From NCBI RefSeq assembly GCF_017573465.1, contig NZ_JAGEPF010000002.1:310001-374000 (forward strand): 64,000 bases of DNA. Direction: 5' to 3'. The DNA comes from Actinomadura violacea. Its GTDB lineage: Bacteria > Actinomycetota > Actinomycetes > Streptosporangiales > Streptosporangiaceae. Below, one piece after another: positions 62,822 through 64,000 of the stretch. Within the stretch, counting starts at the first letter, position 1; each line of letters opens with the position of its first letter. A program made the translations under genes and the position numbers. The notes beneath the pieces were generated by a model. That model saw nothing but the letters and a program-made list of their open reading frames with translations. It was not told the DNA's origin and did not search any database.

Positions 62822-64000
62822 ATGACTTCGACCACCGTGGACGCCGCGCCGCGGCGGGGGTCGCGCGCCCTCGCGGTGCTGCAGCGGATCGGCCGCAGCC
62901 TGATGCTGCCGATCGCCGTGCTGCCCGCCGCGGCCCTGCTGCTGCGCTTCGGCCAGCCGGACATGCTCGGCAAGGACGGCCTCGGCTGGATCCGCGTCGC
63001 CGAGGTCGTCGGCGGCGCCGGCCAGGCCCTGTTCGACCACCTGCCGCTGCTGTTCGCGGTCGGCGTCGCGATCGGCTTCGCCAAGAAGTCCGACGGCTCC
63101 ACCGCGCTCGCCGCGGTCGTCGGCTACCTGGTCTTCGACCAGGTCATCAAGATCATGTTCTCGCACTCGGCCGACCTCAAGGGCCAGGTGCTGATCACCA
63201 AGGTGACCGACGGTGCCGCCGCGCCCGCCATCGACTTCGGCGCCAAGAACCCGACGGACGTGCTCGGCGGCATCCTCATCGGCGTCGTCGCCGCCCTGCT
63301 CTACCAGCGCTTCCACCGCGTGAAGCTGCCCACCTACCTGGCGTTCTTCGGCGGCCGCCGGTTCGTCCCGATCGTCACCGCGCTCGCCGCGCTGGTGCTC
63401 GGCGTGCTGATCGGCTTCATCTGGCCGGTGTTCGGCGGCTGGCTCACCGACTTCGGCAACTGGATCACCGGCGCGGGCGCCGCGGGCGCCGGCATCTACG
63501 GCGTCGTCAACCGGCTGCTGCTGCCGTTCGGGCTGCACCACATCCCGAACTCGCTCATCTGGTTCGTCTTCGGCTCCTACAACGGCCCGGACGGCGTCGT
63601 GCACGGCGAGATCAACCGCTACCTCGCCGGCGACCCGCACTCGGGCGGCTTCCTCGCCGGATTCTTCCCCGTGCTGATGTTCGGCCTGCCCGGCGCCGCG
63701 CTCGCCATGTGGCGCGCCGCTCCCCCGCACCGCCGCTCCGCGGTCGGCGGCATCATGATCTCCGCCGCGCTCACCGCGTTCGTCACCGGCGTCACCGAGC
63801 CGATCGAGTTCGCGTTCATGTTCGTCGCGCCCGTCCTGTACGCGGTGCACGTCGTCCTCACCGGCATCTCGATGGCGATCCTCAACGCGGCCGGCGCCCA
63901 GCTCGGCTTCGGGTTCTCCGCGGGCGGCATCGACATGCTGCTGAACGCCTCGAAGGACAACACCAAGGGCCTGCCGCTCATCATCGGGATGGGGATCCTC
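62822..64000 (+). CDS. PTS EIIC permease, N-acetylglucosamine type (second copy, partial)
   Basis: 393 residues are visible; the gene runs off the right edge. ATG at 62822 has GAGGAGGAA upstream. It is a close paralogue of the permease at 60539, sharing for example YNGPDGVVHGEINRYLAGDP and GFAKKSDGSTALAAV. The differences lie mainly in the N-terminus and the loop around residues 120-140. The glutamate motif VTEPIEFAFMFVAP is kept. It is probably co-transcribed with the GntR gene. The arrangement recalls the nagE1/nagE2 pair of streptomycetes. Confidence 0.92.
   Translation, partial: MTSTTVDAAPRRGSRALAVLQRIGRSLMLPIAVLPAAALLLRFGQPDMLGKDGLGWIRVAEVVGGAGQALFDHLPLLFAVGVAIGFAKKSDGSTALAAVVGYLVFDQVIKIMFSHSADLKGQVLITKVTDGAAAPAIDFGAKNPTDVLGGILIGVVAALLYQRFHRVKLPTYLAFFGGRRFVPIVTALAALVLGVLIGFIWPVFGGWLTDFGNWITGAGAAGAGIYGVVNRLLLPFGLHHIPNSLIWFVFGSYNGPDGVVHGEINRYLAGDPHSGGFLAGFFPVLMFGLPGAALAMWRAAPPHRRSAVGGIMISAALTAFVTGVTEPIEFAFMFVAPVLYAVHVVLTGISMAILNAAGAQLGFGFSAGGIDMLLNASKDNTKGLPLIIGMGIL

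Overview
This is a 64-kb chromosomal stretch from a high-GC actinomycete. GTG starts, the ftsE-ftsX-smpB-ssrA block, an F420-type oxidoreductase, a 180-kDa NAD-glutamate dehydrogenase and a DasR/PTS amino-sugar locus all fit the Streptosporangiales. An Actinomadura-like genus is my inference; no rRNA gene is present to settle it. No tRNA gene, CRISPR array or transposase was seen.

Region 1 (1-3.6 kb) is ordinary metabolism: a partial gene, an EI24-type membrane protein, a short-chain dehydrogenase, a luciferase-like oxidoreductase and a SnoaL-like protein.

Region 2 (3.6-21.5 kb) is the accessory part. It holds two related loci, each with an FxsB-family radical SAM/SPASM enzyme, a very small candidate precursor peptide and a large NB-ARC/TPR protein. 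Neither precursor ends in the family's usual F-x-S-x-x tail. Both carry F-D-N-[K/R]-L followed by 10-12 further residues. F-D-N fits the Omega1-X2-X3 rule of three-residue cyclophane (triceptide) enzymes, so I read this as a variant triceptide family. Locus 1 also carries a MoxR ATPase, a VMAP-like protein and a protein fusing a vWA-like domain to NB-ARC and TPR repeats, in one overlapping operon. Together these look like a vWA-MoxR-VMAP ternary conflict/signalling system. A nucleotide-cyclase-like protein with a C-terminal effector-associated domain lies on the other side of the precursor. Locus 2 has a second P-loop STAND-type ATPase with a repeat tail and an MFS exporter in a less GC-rich patch. 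The two loci share a tail-to-tail FxsB/NB-ARC arrangement and a 16-bp palindrome upstream of the VMAP operon and of the second NB-ARC gene.

Region 3 (21.5-33.7 kb) is core: an acetyltransferase, tmRNA (tag ANKKQSEFALAA), a transpeptidase-fold lipoprotein with all three catalytic motifs lost, SmpB, an S41 protease, FtsX, FtsE and peptide release factor 2. Three paralogous lipoproteins surround prfB. Region 4 (33.7-48.4 kb) is carbon and nitrogen catabolism: NAD-glutamate dehydrogenase, a membrane Ser/Thr kinase, acetoacetyl-CoA synthetase, HAD proteins, pyrroline-5-carboxylate dehydrogenase and an acyl-CoA dehydrogenase. Two degenerate tandem arrays each run into the stop codon of the neighbouring gene.

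Region 5 (48.9-64 kb) is a cell-wall amino-sugar recycling and uptake island. It contains MurQ with an RpiR regulator, a BadF-type sugar kinase, lipoprotein NagZ, and a seven-gene operon (nagA, SIS deaminase-like gene, EIIB, EIIA, HAD phosphatase, HPr, EI). This operon is divergent from an EIIC permease, followed by a DasR-like GntR regulator and a second EIIC that runs off the end. Both control regions carry a doubled DasR-type operator whose two halves are offset by one helical turn.
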